Positions 49,377-58,236 are shown, counted from the stretch's first letter. The stretch: DNA of 64,000 nt from JBGMEA01 sp963674555 (GCA_963674555.1 OY771429.1:1922001-1986000), one strand, 5' to 3'. The notes: generated by a model from the letters alone, not told the origin. Program-made: numbers and translations.

Positions 49377-50534
49377 ATGGATATGGAACAAAAAAGCCTT
49401 GAAATAAACAAACTATTTGAGGACGTCTACGATGGTATAATCCCTAAACGTGTTCCGATATCGATCGGCATGGATCATGCCGCAGCTATCGATTTTGCCG
49501 GTTTGGATTTGAGAACAGATCAATTTAACCCGGACAAATTGGTGCAAGCAATGGATCATGTAAACGAAAGATTTGATACCGACACATTGATAGGGATGGG
49601 AAGCAGACTTCCGGGTCTTTACAAAACTTTGGATGCGAACAATTATAAGATGGCTGACGACGGCTATGTGCAACATCCGAACGTATATGGGATCGAACCT
49701 GATGAATACGATGAGTTGATCGCTGATCCGATCAAAGTAAGCTGGGAAAAAGTTTTGCCTCGTTACTATAACGGACTGAACGGATCACCGGCGCAGGTAT
49801 CTTCAACGCTTTTAAAGGCGTATATCGTACAGCAGTCTACTATGAAGAAATTAGGACCGGGCGCTGCGAGAATTTCCGCTAAGTACGGTAAATATACCGC
49901 CAAATACATAACAAAACGTTCAAGAGCGCCTTTTGATCTTCTGGCAGACGTATATCGTTCATTTACGGGATCTTTGTCTGATATCAGACGCTATCCTGAT
50001 AAAGTGCTCGCTGCTGTAGAAGCATTGACGCCATTAGCTCTTAAGATGGCAGGTGCTCCGAATAAAGTTGATTCAAAACGCAACAGAGCGGCATTCGCAT
50101 TGCATATGGCAATGTTTATGCGCAGATCAGATATGGAAAAATTCTGGTGGCCGACATTTATCGAGGTCATAAATTATCTCGACAGTTTAGGTTACGGCAT
50201 CAATCTTTTTGCCGAAGACGATTGGATGAGATATATAGATCTGTTACAGGAGTTACCGCAAGGTACCAGAGTTCAATTTGAGTACGGCGATCCTAAAGTA
50301 GTTAAAGAAAAACTCGGGGATCTGTTGATCATCGAAGGTTTCTATCCGGTACATTTACTGAAGACCGGTACGAAACAAGAAGTTATCGATAAAGCGAAAG
50401 AAATTATGGACGTATTGGCTCCGGGCGGCGGGTTTATTTTCAACTTTGATAAATCGATCTTGCGCGCGGATGATATCGTCGAAGATAACTTACACGCGCT
50501 GCTTGAGTTTGTAAAAGATTACGGTAAATATTAG
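49377..50534 (+). CDS. Uroporphyrinogen decarboxylase/MtaA-like protein 2
   Basis: The 385-aa paralogue of the 44669 protein shares IPKRVPISIGMDHAAAIDFA, LIGMG, VQHPN, FTGSLSDIRRYPDKVL, ALHMAMFMRRSDMEKFWWP, EDDW (280-283), FEYGDP, LAPGGGFIFNFDKSIL. It lacks the C-terminal extension. Here too H-x-C zinc ligands are absent and EDDW stands in their place. AGGAGG (49358-49363) is about 13 bases from the ATG, somewhat far. It is transcribed after the transporters. Two diverged UroD-like enzymes might act as consecutive steps or as a heterodimer. Confidence 0.82.
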   Translation: MDMEQKSLEINKLFEDVYDGIIPKRVPISIGMDHAAAIDFAGLDLRTDQFNPDKLVQAMDHVNERFDTDTLIGMGSRLPGLYKTLDANNYKMADDGYVQHPNVYGIEPDEYDELIADPIKVSWEKVLPRYYNGLNGSPAQVSSTLLKAYIVQQSTMKKLGPGAARISAKYGKYTAKYITKRSRAPFDLLADVYRSFTGSLSDIRRYPDKVLAAVEALTPLALKMAGAPNKVDSKRNRAAFALHMAMFMRRSDMEKFWWPTFIEVINYLDSLGYGINLFAEDDWMRYIDLLQELPQGTRVQFEYGDPKVVKEKLGDLLIIEGFYPVHLLKTGTKQEVIDKAKEIMDVLAPGGGFIFNFDKSILRADDIVEDNLHALLEFVKDYGKY

Positions 50535-50547
50535 GAGGTATAACAGC

Positions 50548-50697
50548 ATGTATGAAATTAAATCAGACTATTACAAGACATTGGAAGAAACATTGGAAAA
50601 CTATAATATATTACCGGAAGCTTTGAAGGACTGTGAAGAAGTCTTAGGCGGAGCTGAGGAAGGTGTGTTCGGTTTTCTCACATTTTTGATCACATAA
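50548..50697 (+). CDS. Small protein of 49 aa behind UroD-like 2
   Basis: ATG 50548, with TAGGAGGT ending 8 bases upstream, opens a 49-codon frame: MYEIKSDYYKTLEETLENYN, then ILPEALKDCEEVLGGAEEGV and FGFLTFLIT. It starts 13 bases after the UroD-like 2 stop. The strong ribosome binding site and position argue for a real gene. The protein is acidic with one Cys (C29) and a short hydrophobic end. I do not recognise it; it could be a subunit, or the remnant of a longer gene. Confidence 0.6.
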   Translation: MYEIKSDYYKTLEETLENYNILPEALKDCEEVLGGAEEGVFGFLTFLIT

Positions 50698-50757
50698 ATG
50701 CCTCAAATTTTGGTTGCTTTATATCGTCTGGAGACATATAAAGGTCCTTTCATAAAA

Positions 50758-50796
50758 ACACAAAGAACCCAATAATTTGGGTTCTTTGTGTTTTTA
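50758..50796. terminator. Bidirectional terminator between the UroD operon and the surface operon
   Basis: ACACAAAGAACCCAA (50758-50772), loop TAAT, TTGGGTTCTTTGTGT (50777-50791), then Ts; As precede it. A 15-bp perfect stem. Confidence 0.95.
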
Positions 50797-50810
50797 TAAT
50801 GTTTTTAAAT

Positions 50811-52799
50811 TTAATCTAGATTTTCACCTTCATCGATCAGTCTGTCGATGATCGATTCCAGATCAGCATCTTCATCCGACTCATTATCAATTTCAGTTAT
50901 TTCATCTCTAGGCTCTTGATCTTGTGCAGAGTTAGCTATAGATTCTTTTGAAGCTTCAGTTTGCGGTGTCGGTTCATCCGTGGGCTTTTCATTGTTTTGC
51001 TTTGAAATTTCTGACTCTGTTTGGTCGTTATCTTTCGGTTGGAGGTCGTTATTTTCTTTTTTCGGTTTTACTTTCTTTTTACGTTTAGATGTGAAAGAAC
51101 CGATTCCGAAACCGAGAAGTCCAAACAACAAAGCAGATGCCCCGATGATCGGATAGAGCATATCCGCATAATTTGGTGTCTGTTGTGTTTCTGCGTCGGA
51201 ACCGACCGCGCCGATGATCGTAGCGGTCGTGATCAAGAAGTCTCCGCCTTTATCGTACGAGAAAGTGACTGTTCCGCCTTGTACGGTGTGGTTCTTCGCA
51301 ACGGTTATATATTGGTCGTTTTCAGCATCATACTGATAGATATTCACATCCGTACCGCTGATGAAATTCGTGTGGATAGCGTATTCAACATAACACGGTA
51401 ATTCATCTTGCCAGTGCGTTGAGCATACGTAATTCGATCCGTCAGCGCCCTCTGAAAGCATTGTTTCGGCGTATTGCGAGGAACTGTTGATCGTTAGATC
51501 ATAGTTTTTATCTTCTATTTCTCCGGTTAGGTCTGCGCCCAATATTGTCATCCTACCGTTGATAGTATTGATGATCAATGTGATCTCGGGATTTTGTTTC
51601 AAGGTTTCCAATATCTTTGGAGAGACGATCTGAACAGGACTTTTGGACATATCCATTACGACGGGATTTACTTGCGCTGATATTTGTTCTACGATATCGT
51701 CTATGTATTTATCCGATAAATAGATATTATATTCGCTCGCACGGCGAACCGTGATCGTATAGATCTTAGCGGTCACACCGTCTTCCGCGATCACGACGAG
51801 ATGATAGAGATTATCGGCGTTTACCGAAAGTTCATCATTCCCAAGGATCGTGCATGTCGCTTTTTTATCCTCTGTAACAGGTTTAAATGTGATCGATTCC
51901 GTAGCGTAAGGTACATTCATCGCATAGTACAGTATATCTGTGTCAAATGCGGGGCTCAGAGCACCGTAGCTTGACGTAATGCTTGATAGGTTGGCGTTAT
52001 CCGATGGTACATAATTCGGGTCTTGTTCGCGCGCTGTGTTGACCACATAGGTTTTCTTCGATCCGTTTTCCGCCGTTACAACGACGTTTACTGCAGTCGT
52101 TTCGCCCGCTATAAGTTCGTTATCGTTTATTTGTACGCTTGCTTTGGAATCCGTAGGTGTCGCTGTTATCGTAAGTTTATCGATCTCGAAAGGTACCGAT
52201 AGACTGTAAGTCGTTGTGTTTGTCGAGAAGGTAGGGGATAGGGTGCCTTCTTTTACTGACAGTGTCTTTAACGTATTTACCGAAGAGCCTGATGGAGTCG
52301 ACGGTGTGCTTGGGGTGCTTGGTGTAGATGTCGAGCTAACTGTTTTCGTATATGATTTTGAGCCAATCGATGAATCGGCATAATTTACTGTTGCTACTAA
52401 ACTACTCGCATTAACAGTGAATGAGGTTTCTGCAGAAGCCTTTACCTTGAATTTTACAGTAATGACGCTCCCATTCGATATATTATGTGGATCTCCATCA
52501 TCGGTTAACGCTGTGAAATTTAGTGAATTTGAGCCAACACTTGGATTAGAAGGGGAACTCCATCCGTTACCAAAATAATCATCTACATACGTTAATTTCG
52601 AAGAATCCCATGAAAAAGAGCCTTCAACGCCTGAGAGATCATTCGATGAAACTTTGAGTGTTATACTTATAGTATCACCGGAATATACTGTTGATGGTCC
52701 ACTTAGTGAAGCCGAAGCTGCAAATACATGTGTTAATGAAGATGTTGATACAAAAATAACAGCTAAAATCAACAATAAAATTTTTTTAAATAACTTCAT
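50811..52799 (-). CDS. Membrane-anchored cohesin-like / cadherin-like surface protein
   Basis: The 662-aa protein has a signal peptide (1-28), a cohesin-like domain (about 30-155: TVYSGDTISITLKVSSNDLS, GSFSWDSSKLTYV, ISNGSVITVKFKVK), a TPSTPSTPSTPS linker (159-170), two cadherin-like beta-sandwich repeats (about 176-256 and 268-352, each with LSP.F...T..Y and ending in YxxxxxR), a further beta region (355-545), a transmembrane helix (about 548-569), KRKKK and an acidic cytoplasmic tail of about 85 residues. GGAG precedes the ATG. It follows, by 22 bases, a gene for a dockerin-tailed hydrolase, so it is likely its cell-surface receptor. The cytoplasmic tail is unusual for a mere anchor. Confidence 0.82.
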   Translation of the reverse strand: MKLFKKILLLILAVIFVSTSSLTHVFAASASLSGPSTVYSGDTISITLKVSSNDLSGVEGSFSWDSSKLTYVDDYFGNGWSSPSNPSVGSNSLNFTALTDDGDPHNISNGSVITVKFKVKASAETSFTVNASSLVATVNYADSSIGSKSYTKTVSSTSTPSTPSTPSTPSGSSVNTLKTLSVKEGTLSPTFSTNTTTYSLSVPFEIDKLTITATPTDSKASVQINDNELIAGETTAVNVVVTAENGSKKTYVVNTAREQDPNYVPSDNANLSSITSSYGALSPAFDTDILYYAMNVPYATESITFKPVTEDKKATCTILGNDELSVNADNLYHLVVIAEDGVTAKIYTITVRRASEYNIYLSDKYIDDIVEQISAQVNPVVMDMSKSPVQIVSPKILETLKQNPEITLIINTINGRMTILGADLTGEIEDKNYDLTINSSSQYAETMLSEGADGSNYVCSTHWQDELPCYVEYAIHTNFISGTDVNIYQYDAENDQYITVAKNHTVQGGTVTFSYDKGGDFLITTATIIGAVGSDAETQQTPNYADMLYPIIGASALLFGLLGFGIGSFTSKRKKKVKPKKENNDLQPKDNDQTESEISKQNNEKPTDEPTPQTEASKESIANSAQDQEPRDEITEIDNESDEDADLESIIDRLIDEGENLD

Positions 52800-52821
52800 A
52801 GTATTCTCCTAAATACACAAA

Positions 52822-54933
52822 TTAATTGGGAATAAGATTTTGTTTGCCTAATAAATGTCGATTTAATAAAACGAGATCAGTTATAGATACCGAGCCATCA
52901 TTATTGATATCGGCTGATTTATAGTATGATCCGCTGAGTGTAATTTTATTTAATAAATGACGATTCAATTGAACCAAATCAGTTATTGAAATGTTGATAT
53001 CACCGTTCACATCGCCCGTCACGACTGATTGGAAGGTTGCGAGCAATTCACCTTCGGTGTCATAGATCTCAATATCCATACCTGTTCGCATGGAACCTGT
53101 CGTTACTTCGGTTCCGCTAAAGAAGACTTTCACACTGCCGTTTTCAAATTTTGTTACAAATGTCTCCACAGTCGTTCCACTTGCGATCTTCGTGATTAAG
53201 CTCGATGTTTTATTGATCGTGTACGTACTGCTCGTTAAAGTTACTTCTTTCGGCAAATTATCGCGAACCAGTGTTACATCCGATTTTTTGATATAAGCCG
53301 TAAAACTGACAGGGGAGGTATTTGTCGTATCCCATGTATAGCATGCTCGCCCCTCTGAATTGATCGGCATTTCGGAGCGAATGATATAATATTCACCCGT
53401 TTCACCCGTGATCGTAACGCTCATGCCTACAGGCACAGTGCTGACGATGTTGGCATCTCTGTTGGGATCTTTTGAAGTGTATTTATAGAGTTTCCAAGAG
53501 GAATCATTCGGAGCGGCGTACGCATAAGCCGCCTTGTTCGTGACTCCAATGGAGTATCTGTCGTAATCTTTAAAGCCCAAGTGGGCGTCGATCTCAAACA
53601 TCATTTTTGCGACTTTTTCACCGTGGAACGGATCGGACGCGTATTTGACATTAAGCCCGATCAATTTATTACCAGGACAAGAACCGAAATAACGTGAATC
53701 GCCGGAATAACTTGAAATGTATCCCGAAGTCTTATCGGGAACATCATAATAACTTAAAGGCTTAGAATCATCGATATACGCATACGCGTCTAAGTAATAT
53801 CGGCTCATCCAGTATTTCATATGTTGCATGATGCCATTATCCGCTGAGGTATATACGTAAGCGTTCGAGGGATCGGAATCCACTGCGCCAACGCCGAAGA
53901 AATTATAGTTTTCTTCCGCAAAGTTACTTTTTCCGTACGCGCTTTCATGATTCGCAAAAGCCAACTCCATAGCGGCATTTACACCGTAGATATTTTGATA
54001 ACTGATAAACGAACTGCCAAGTCCCAAATATGCGCATGTGGCACCGGGGTTTGCAGAATAACTGTAAACCGCATTCGTATAGGCTATAAATCCGTTTAAT
54101 TCCGTTATGGAATAATTTGTTGTTGTTCGATAAGAAAGTAATTTATAATAAATCGCATGTATACCGACGGCATTTGTTTTATTGATCGCGTCATCAGGTG
54201 ATGCATAGTAGGTCAATCCATCGGTGGAATAATAACGAACGTTTTCCGTCATAAAATCAGGTGCTTTATCGATCGTGATCGAAGAGAATTTTGTGCAATA
54301 ATAGCCGCCTGTCGAGTTGTAATAGTAGGTGCTGATATAGTGGACTAAATTGCCCTCGGCACTTTTGGTATAATAATCGAATTCATATTGGTCGGGATTC
54401 AGCGCGGTATCATCAGCGTAATAATAGACGTGCGCCGATGGGATCAATACCACTTCGTCTACACCGCATGTTCCCTTGTAGCCTGATATCGTTAATGTTA
54501 CGACTTTTGATGAAGATGTGGAATTGTAATACGCGACGTAATTGTTCGCTACGTATGTGCGTGTTCCTCCGGGATATGTCGAATCGAATATCAGTGTGGA
54601 ATCAGACGATCTTGTGATCGCCATGCCGCGCTTCATCGCTAAAACTTTAATATCCGTATCATCGGCACTGTCCCAATAACGTATAACTGCGTCGATATTG
54701 GTTGAAGCCGTAAAAGCCGTATAGGCGCCCGCATAGTCCGCATGTTCGCTGACAAATGTATAAGTTTGATCCGTATTCGCGATCTCTACCGTATACTTCG
54801 GATAATCAGCGGCTGAAACGATATTGAGCGTATCAAAACCGACCCCGTTGATTTGGACGGGGATCAATGCTGAAATGCACAGCAATAAGGTCAATAATGT
54901 TGTTATGAAAATTTTTTTACGAATATTGAACAT
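52822..54933 (-). CDS. Secreted GH73-type N-acetylglucosaminidase with SH3 and dockerin domains
   Basis: The 703-aa protein has a signal peptide (about 1-41), a beta-rich region to about 265, a glucosaminidase domain (about 275-455) with AFANHESAYGKS (Glu330 the probable acid), NYNFFGVGAVD and GEKVAKMMFEID, an SH3-like domain (about 460-555), a linker, and a type I dockerin (about 638-700). The dockerin has two Ca-binding repeats, GDVNGDINISITDLVQLNRH and ADINNDGSVSITDLVLLNRH. It should cut the glycan chains of peptidoglycan outside the cell. The dockerin suggests binding to a cohesin, and one is encoded next door. Confidence 0.9.
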   Translation of the reverse strand: MFNIRKKIFITTLLTLLLCISALIPVQINGVGFDTLNIVSAADYPKYTVEIANTDQTYTFVSEHADYAGAYTAFTASTNIDAVIRYWDSADDTDIKVLAMKRGMAITRSSDSTLIFDSTYPGGTRTYVANNYVAYYNSTSSSKVVTLTISGYKGTCGVDEVVLIPSAHVYYYADDTALNPDQYEFDYYTKSAEGNLVHYISTYYYNSTGGYYCTKFSSITIDKAPDFMTENVRYYSTDGLTYYASPDDAINKTNAVGIHAIYYKLLSYRTTTNYSITELNGFIAYTNAVYSYSANPGATCAYLGLGSSFISYQNIYGVNAAMELAFANHESAYGKSNFAEENYNFFGVGAVDSDPSNAYVYTSADNGIMQHMKYWMSRYYLDAYAYIDDSKPLSYYDVPDKTSGYISSYSGDSRYFGSCPGNKLIGLNVKYASDPFHGEKVAKMMFEIDAHLGFKDYDRYSIGVTNKAAYAYAAPNDSSWKLYKYTSKDPNRDANIVSTVPVGMSVTITGETGEYYIIRSEMPINSEGRACYTWDTTNTSPVSFTAYIKKSDVTLVRDNLPKEVTLTSSTYTINKTSSLITKIASGTTVETFVTKFENGSVKVFFSGTEVTTGSMRTGMDIEIYDTEGELLATFQSVVTGDVNGDINISITDLVQLNRHLLNKITLSGSYYKSADINNDGSVSITDLVLLNRHLLGKQNLIPN

Positions 54934-55035
54934 AACAATTGCCTTCGCGAATCTTTGATCATATATTATAAGCGTATTATACTATAAATGTTCGAATAAT
55001 TAACGGGTTTGTTCTAAATTAATAAAAGTTATTCT

Positions 55036-55067
55036 AAAAAAAGACCCTTAAAAAAGGGTCTTTTTTT
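55036..55067. terminator. Terminator after hup, also facing the surface operon upstream region
   Basis: A symmetric hairpin AAAAAAAGACCCTT / AAGGGTCTTTTTTT. On the minus strand it follows the hup stop codon. Confidence 0.9.
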
Positions 55068-55077
55068 GGTTGACTTA

Positions 55078-55350
55078 TTAGTTGATAGCTTCTTTTAATG
55101 CTTTTCCGGCTTTGAATCCCGGTGTCTTGGTTGCCGCTATTTGGATCTTTTCTTTGGTCCTTGGATTGATGCCTTCTCTTGCCGCTCTTTGCTTTGCTTC
55201 AAACGTTCCGAAGCCTACAAGTGAAACCTTTTCACCTGCTTGCAAAGTTTCCGTTACCGTATCGATAAACGCAACGAGGCACTTTTCCGTGTCTTTTTTC
55301 GTGATACCTGTTTTTTGTGAAATAACAGTGATCAATTCAGCTTTATTCAT
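55078..55350 (-). CDS. hup: DNA-binding protein HU
   Basis: The 90-aa protein starts MNKAELITVISQKTGITKKD and has VSLVGFGTFEAKQRAAREG and NPRTKEKIQI, the DNA-intercalating arm with its conserved Pro, then FKAGKALKEAIN. It is a homodimeric nucleoid protein. AGGAGGAATTC precedes the ATG. It has its own promoter (55380-55408) and lies after mazG, a common neighbour in Clostridia. Confidence 0.97.
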   Translation of the reverse strand: MNKAELITVISQKTGITKKDTEKCLVAFIDTVTETLQAGEKVSLVGFGTFEAKQRAAREGINPRTKEKIQIAATKTPGFKAGKALKEAIN

Positions 55351-55379
55351 TGAATTCCTCCTGATAAAGAATTAGTTAT

Positions 55380-55408
55380 ATAATACACATTTCGCGTACT
55401 TATATCAA
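55380..55408 (-). promoter_or_regulatory. hup promoter
   Basis: On the minus strand TTGATA (55403-55408), a 17-base spacer and TATTAT (55380-55385). Confidence 0.75.
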
Positions 55409-55423
55409 TGCATTTCGGACATT

Positions 55424-56857
55424 TTATAAATTTTTACTCATATTCCAATAACGATCCATTTCTTCTACGGATAACTTTGCTAAGTCTATTCCTTCGTTTG
55501 TAATAATTTGCTCCATTATGCGAAATCGTTTGATGAATTTTGAAATGGCTGTGCGCAGAGCCTCTTCAGCGTCCAATCCGCATAACCTAAGTACGTTTAC
55601 GACAGCAAATAGCAGATCGCCGCCTTCTTCCAGAATTTTTTCTTTCTGATCCGATCGCAAAGCTTCATTCAACTCTTCAGTCTCTTCAAATATTTTTTCA
55701 AAAGCAGCATTCGCCGTCTTGAAATCAAAACCGATCTTAGCGGCTTTTGACTGGATCTTATCCGCATAGATCAAAGAGGGAAGACTTTGCGCTACAGAAT
55801 CCATTTTATCACTGACACTATCATGTTGTTTCTCAGTCTCTTTGACACGCTCCCAAAGAATATTGATATCTTCTTCCGTTTCGCCTTCGGCAAATACATG
55901 AGGATGGCGCCGTATCATTTTTTCGGATACTGAACGGATAACATCGTAGATGTCAAAAGTATGTTCTTCCTGAGCGATCTGCGCGTGCAACATGACTTGT
56001 AAAAGCACGTCACCGAGTTCTTCGCAGAAGTTATCGTCATCGCCAAGTTTTGCGGCATCGACGGCTTCATAGGATTCTTCGATCAAATAAGGTAAAAGAC
56101 TTTCATGCGTTTGCGCCTTGTCCCAAGGACATCCGTTTTCGCCGCGCAATACAGAAACGATTTCGTACAGCGAACTAAAAGCAGACGGTGCGCTGTCGTA
56201 TGTTTGCGCCGGTATGATCAAACTTGTCAGATGATCGATGTGAACCGTATGATCGATCGCATACAATGGCATTTCACTGATATGCTCTTCTTCTGTAGCC
56301 GCGCCTGTGATCAATATAACCGGCGTTTCATCTTTATAGTAACGCATAAGAGAAAGCTTTACATCGGATGCAACTTGTTTGTCATATATCTGGCATATGA
56401 TATTCATGCAACTAACATCCGGTATCTGCTCATCCAAGCGTAAAGCATCTATCAGTTTGAAAGAATCCAAAGCATCTTGTTTGAGTGAGGCAAAAACTGC
56501 GTCCAAAAAGCTGACGGCAGGCACTATGTGAACCTCGCAAGTCGCCTTTTGTAAAAGCAGTTGTACCGCTCTTTCCGCAAATACCGCACTGCCGGGAACG
56601 ATGTAACAGATATGTTCTTCAGAGGATGTAAGTATCGTATCAGCGATATGTGCATACAATTCTTCGAAAGTATCGAATTCCTCGTAAGCATCATCGAATG
56701 ATCGGTAGGGGATGTTATATTCTTCAAGGATCGTTGCTGCGGGATGTCTGGTCGTGCGCACAAATACCGCATCACTGTTTTGTAATAAATCCAGCGTACG
56801 CAGTGTAAGCTCACCTTTATCTCCGCTACCGAAACCTAAGATATTAAGTGATCTCAT
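55424..56857 (-). CDS. mazG: YabN-type fusion of tetrapyrrole methylase-like and MazG pyrophosphohydrolase domains
   Basis: The 477-aa protein joins an N-terminal SAM-dependent methylase-like domain (about 1-215; NILGFGSGDKGELTLRTLDL, CYIVPGSAVFAERAVQLL) to a C-terminal MazG domain (about 225-477; LRGENGCPWDKAQTHESLLP, LIEESYEAVDAAKLGD, ELGDVLLQVMLHAQIA with EExxE/ExxD metal ligands). MazG hydrolyses NTPs, including abnormal ones, to NMP and PPi. The fused form is YabN in B. subtilis. The start lies one base after the stop of the aldo/keto reductase gene, so they are co-translated. Confidence 0.94.
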   Translation of the reverse strand: MRSLNILGFGSGDKGELTLRTLDLLQNSDAVFVRTTRHPAATILEEYNIPYRSFDDAYEEFDTFEELYAHIADTILTSSEEHICYIVPGSAVFAERAVQLLLQKATCEVHIVPAVSFLDAVFASLKQDALDSFKLIDALRLDEQIPDVSCMNIICQIYDKQVASDVKLSLMRYYKDETPVILITGAATEEEHISEMPLYAIDHTVHIDHLTSLIIPAQTYDSAPSAFSSLYEIVSVLRGENGCPWDKAQTHESLLPYLIEESYEAVDAAKLGDDDNFCEELGDVLLQVMLHAQIAQEEHTFDIYDVIRSVSEKMIRRHPHVFAEGETEEDINILWERVKETEKQHDSVSDKMDSVAQSLPSLIYADKIQSKAAKIGFDFKTANAAFEKIFEETEELNEALRSDQKEKILEEGGDLLFAVVNVLRLCGLDAEEALRTAISKFIKRFRIMEQIITNEGIDLAKLSVEEMDRYWNMSKNL

Positions 56858-56858
56858 T

Positions 56859-57989
56859 TTAATTTTCTAAATAATTCAAAGTCTTTTTCAGTAATTTAAT
56901 GATCTGTAAGTCTTGTGGACATACGCCTTCACATTGAGCGCATTCAATACATTCGTTCATATTTGCGTTGAATCTTCTATGGAAATCTTGATTTTTTTCC
57001 TTGGAATCAAACATGACTGAATTATTGTACATTTCAAACAATTTCGGTATTGGGATATCTTGCGGACAATCTTCGGTACAATAGCTGCAACCCGTGCAAG
57101 CGATAATATTCTTTGTTTCAATATAGGATCGAAGTTCTTTTAAGAAATCTTTCTGATTTTGCGGTTGACTGTTCGGTTGCATGGTTGAAGCGGCATGCGT
57201 ATTTTCAATAACTTGTTGCATAGCATTCATACCACTAAGTACGGTCAATATTTCGGGTCTGTCAAAAATAAAGTTTAGGCATATTTCCGCAGTCGGTATG
57301 TCTTCAAGTCCGTATTTTTTCTTCAGTTCATCCACATACGGATCTTGTATCATTAAAAGTTGTCCGCCTTTGAGCGGCTCCATGATCACAGTAGCGATCC
57401 CTTTGCTTGCCGCATATTCTAGTCCGTTGATACCAGCTTGATATTCGGTATCCATGAAGTTCAATTGAATTTGATTGAAGTCCCAATCATATTCATCAAT
57501 GATCGATGTATAAGCTTCCAATGTGTCGTGAAACGAGAATCCGATTGCTCCGATCTTGTCGGTTTTACGTACATCATCCATGAATTTAATGATATTTTGT
57601 TCTTTAAGTTTAGACCATTTTTCTTTTCCGATGCTGTGGATCAAGTAGAAATCGATCCTGTCCGTGCCGAGTCGTGATAATTGTTCGTCGAGCAATTTGT
57701 ACGGGTCAAAAGAATCATCGACGATAAATGTAGGTAATTTTGTAGCGATGTTGACGTTGTCTCGGATGTGATTGTCATTCAATACTTTTCCCAAAGCTAC
57801 TTCCGATTTGCCATTATGATAAACATAAGCTGAATCATAATAATTTACACCTCGTTCATAAGCATGCATGATGATTTCTTCGGTTGTTTTCATATCGATG
57901 TCAGCTTGGTCGTTACTGTTTAGCGGCAGGCGCATTGCCCCGAAACCGAGTTGAGAGATCTCTTTATCTTTAAATTTCCTTGTAATCAT
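56859..57989 (-). CDS. Aldo/keto reductase with C-terminal 2x[4Fe-4S] domain
   Basis: The 376-aa protein has an AKR barrel (LGFGAMRLPLN, NYYDSAYVYHNGKSEVALGK with catalytic Asp/Tyr, LIHSIG) and a ferredoxin-like tail with CTGCSYCTEDCPQDI and CIECAQCEGVCPQDL, two CxxCxxCxxxCP motifs that bind 4Fe-4S clusters. Such enzymes are common in strict anaerobes and probably couple NAD(P)H or ferredoxin to carbonyl reduction; the substrate is unknown. I prefer ATG 57989 to a GTG 12 bases upstream because GGAG (58001-58004) overlaps that GTG. Confidence 0.92.
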   Translation of the reverse strand: MITRKFKDKEISQLGFGAMRLPLNSNDQADIDMKTTEEIIMHAYERGVNYYDSAYVYHNGKSEVALGKVLNDNHIRDNVNIATKLPTFIVDDSFDPYKLLDEQLSRLGTDRIDFYLIHSIGKEKWSKLKEQNIIKFMDDVRKTDKIGAIGFSFHDTLEAYTSIIDEYDWDFNQIQLNFMDTEYQAGINGLEYAASKGIATVIMEPLKGGQLLMIQDPYVDELKKKYGLEDIPTAEICLNFIFDRPEILTVLSGMNAMQQVIENTHAASTMQPNSQPQNQKDFLKELRSYIETKNIIACTGCSYCTEDCPQDIPIPKLFEMYNNSVMFDSKEKNQDFHRRFNANMNECIECAQCEGVCPQDLQIIKLLKKTLNYLEN

Positions 57990-58172
57990 TATAAGTGCCA
58001 CTCCTTATATTTTTCTTTTAATTATACCATGATTGTGATTTTAAAACTATAATATATATTTCAATTTCATGTATTTATTTGTACTTTTCTTTATTAAACC
58101 CAATTTTTTATTTGCTCGGTTTCGATTGTTGTTTTTATAATTTGAGGTAGGTTGAATCAACGCATAGATTTG

Positions 58173-58201
58173 TCGACTTCTTCATTATGATATGATATAA
58201 T
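58173..58201 (+). promoter_or_regulatory. Promoter of the WYL regulator gene
   Basis: TCGACT (58173-58178), a 17-base spacer and TATAAT (58196-58201), with TGA before it (extended -10). The divergent aldo/keto reductase gene has its own extended -10 box, TGGTATAAT, on the minus strand at 58021-58029. Confidence 0.6.
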
Positions 58202-58236
58202 TGTTTAAAAATTAATTGATACTGAAGGAGCGAATG

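Noticed and set aside
44669..50534. Assignment of either UroD-like protein as HemE of heme synthesis
   Set aside because: Operon context with transporters, lack of other heme genes and absence of the HemE N-terminal substrate-binding pattern argue against it.
50811..54933. Cellulosome locus
   Set aside because: Only one cohesin-like domain and one dockerin, no carbohydrate-binding module, scaffoldin or cellulase; the catalytic domain is for peptidoglycan.
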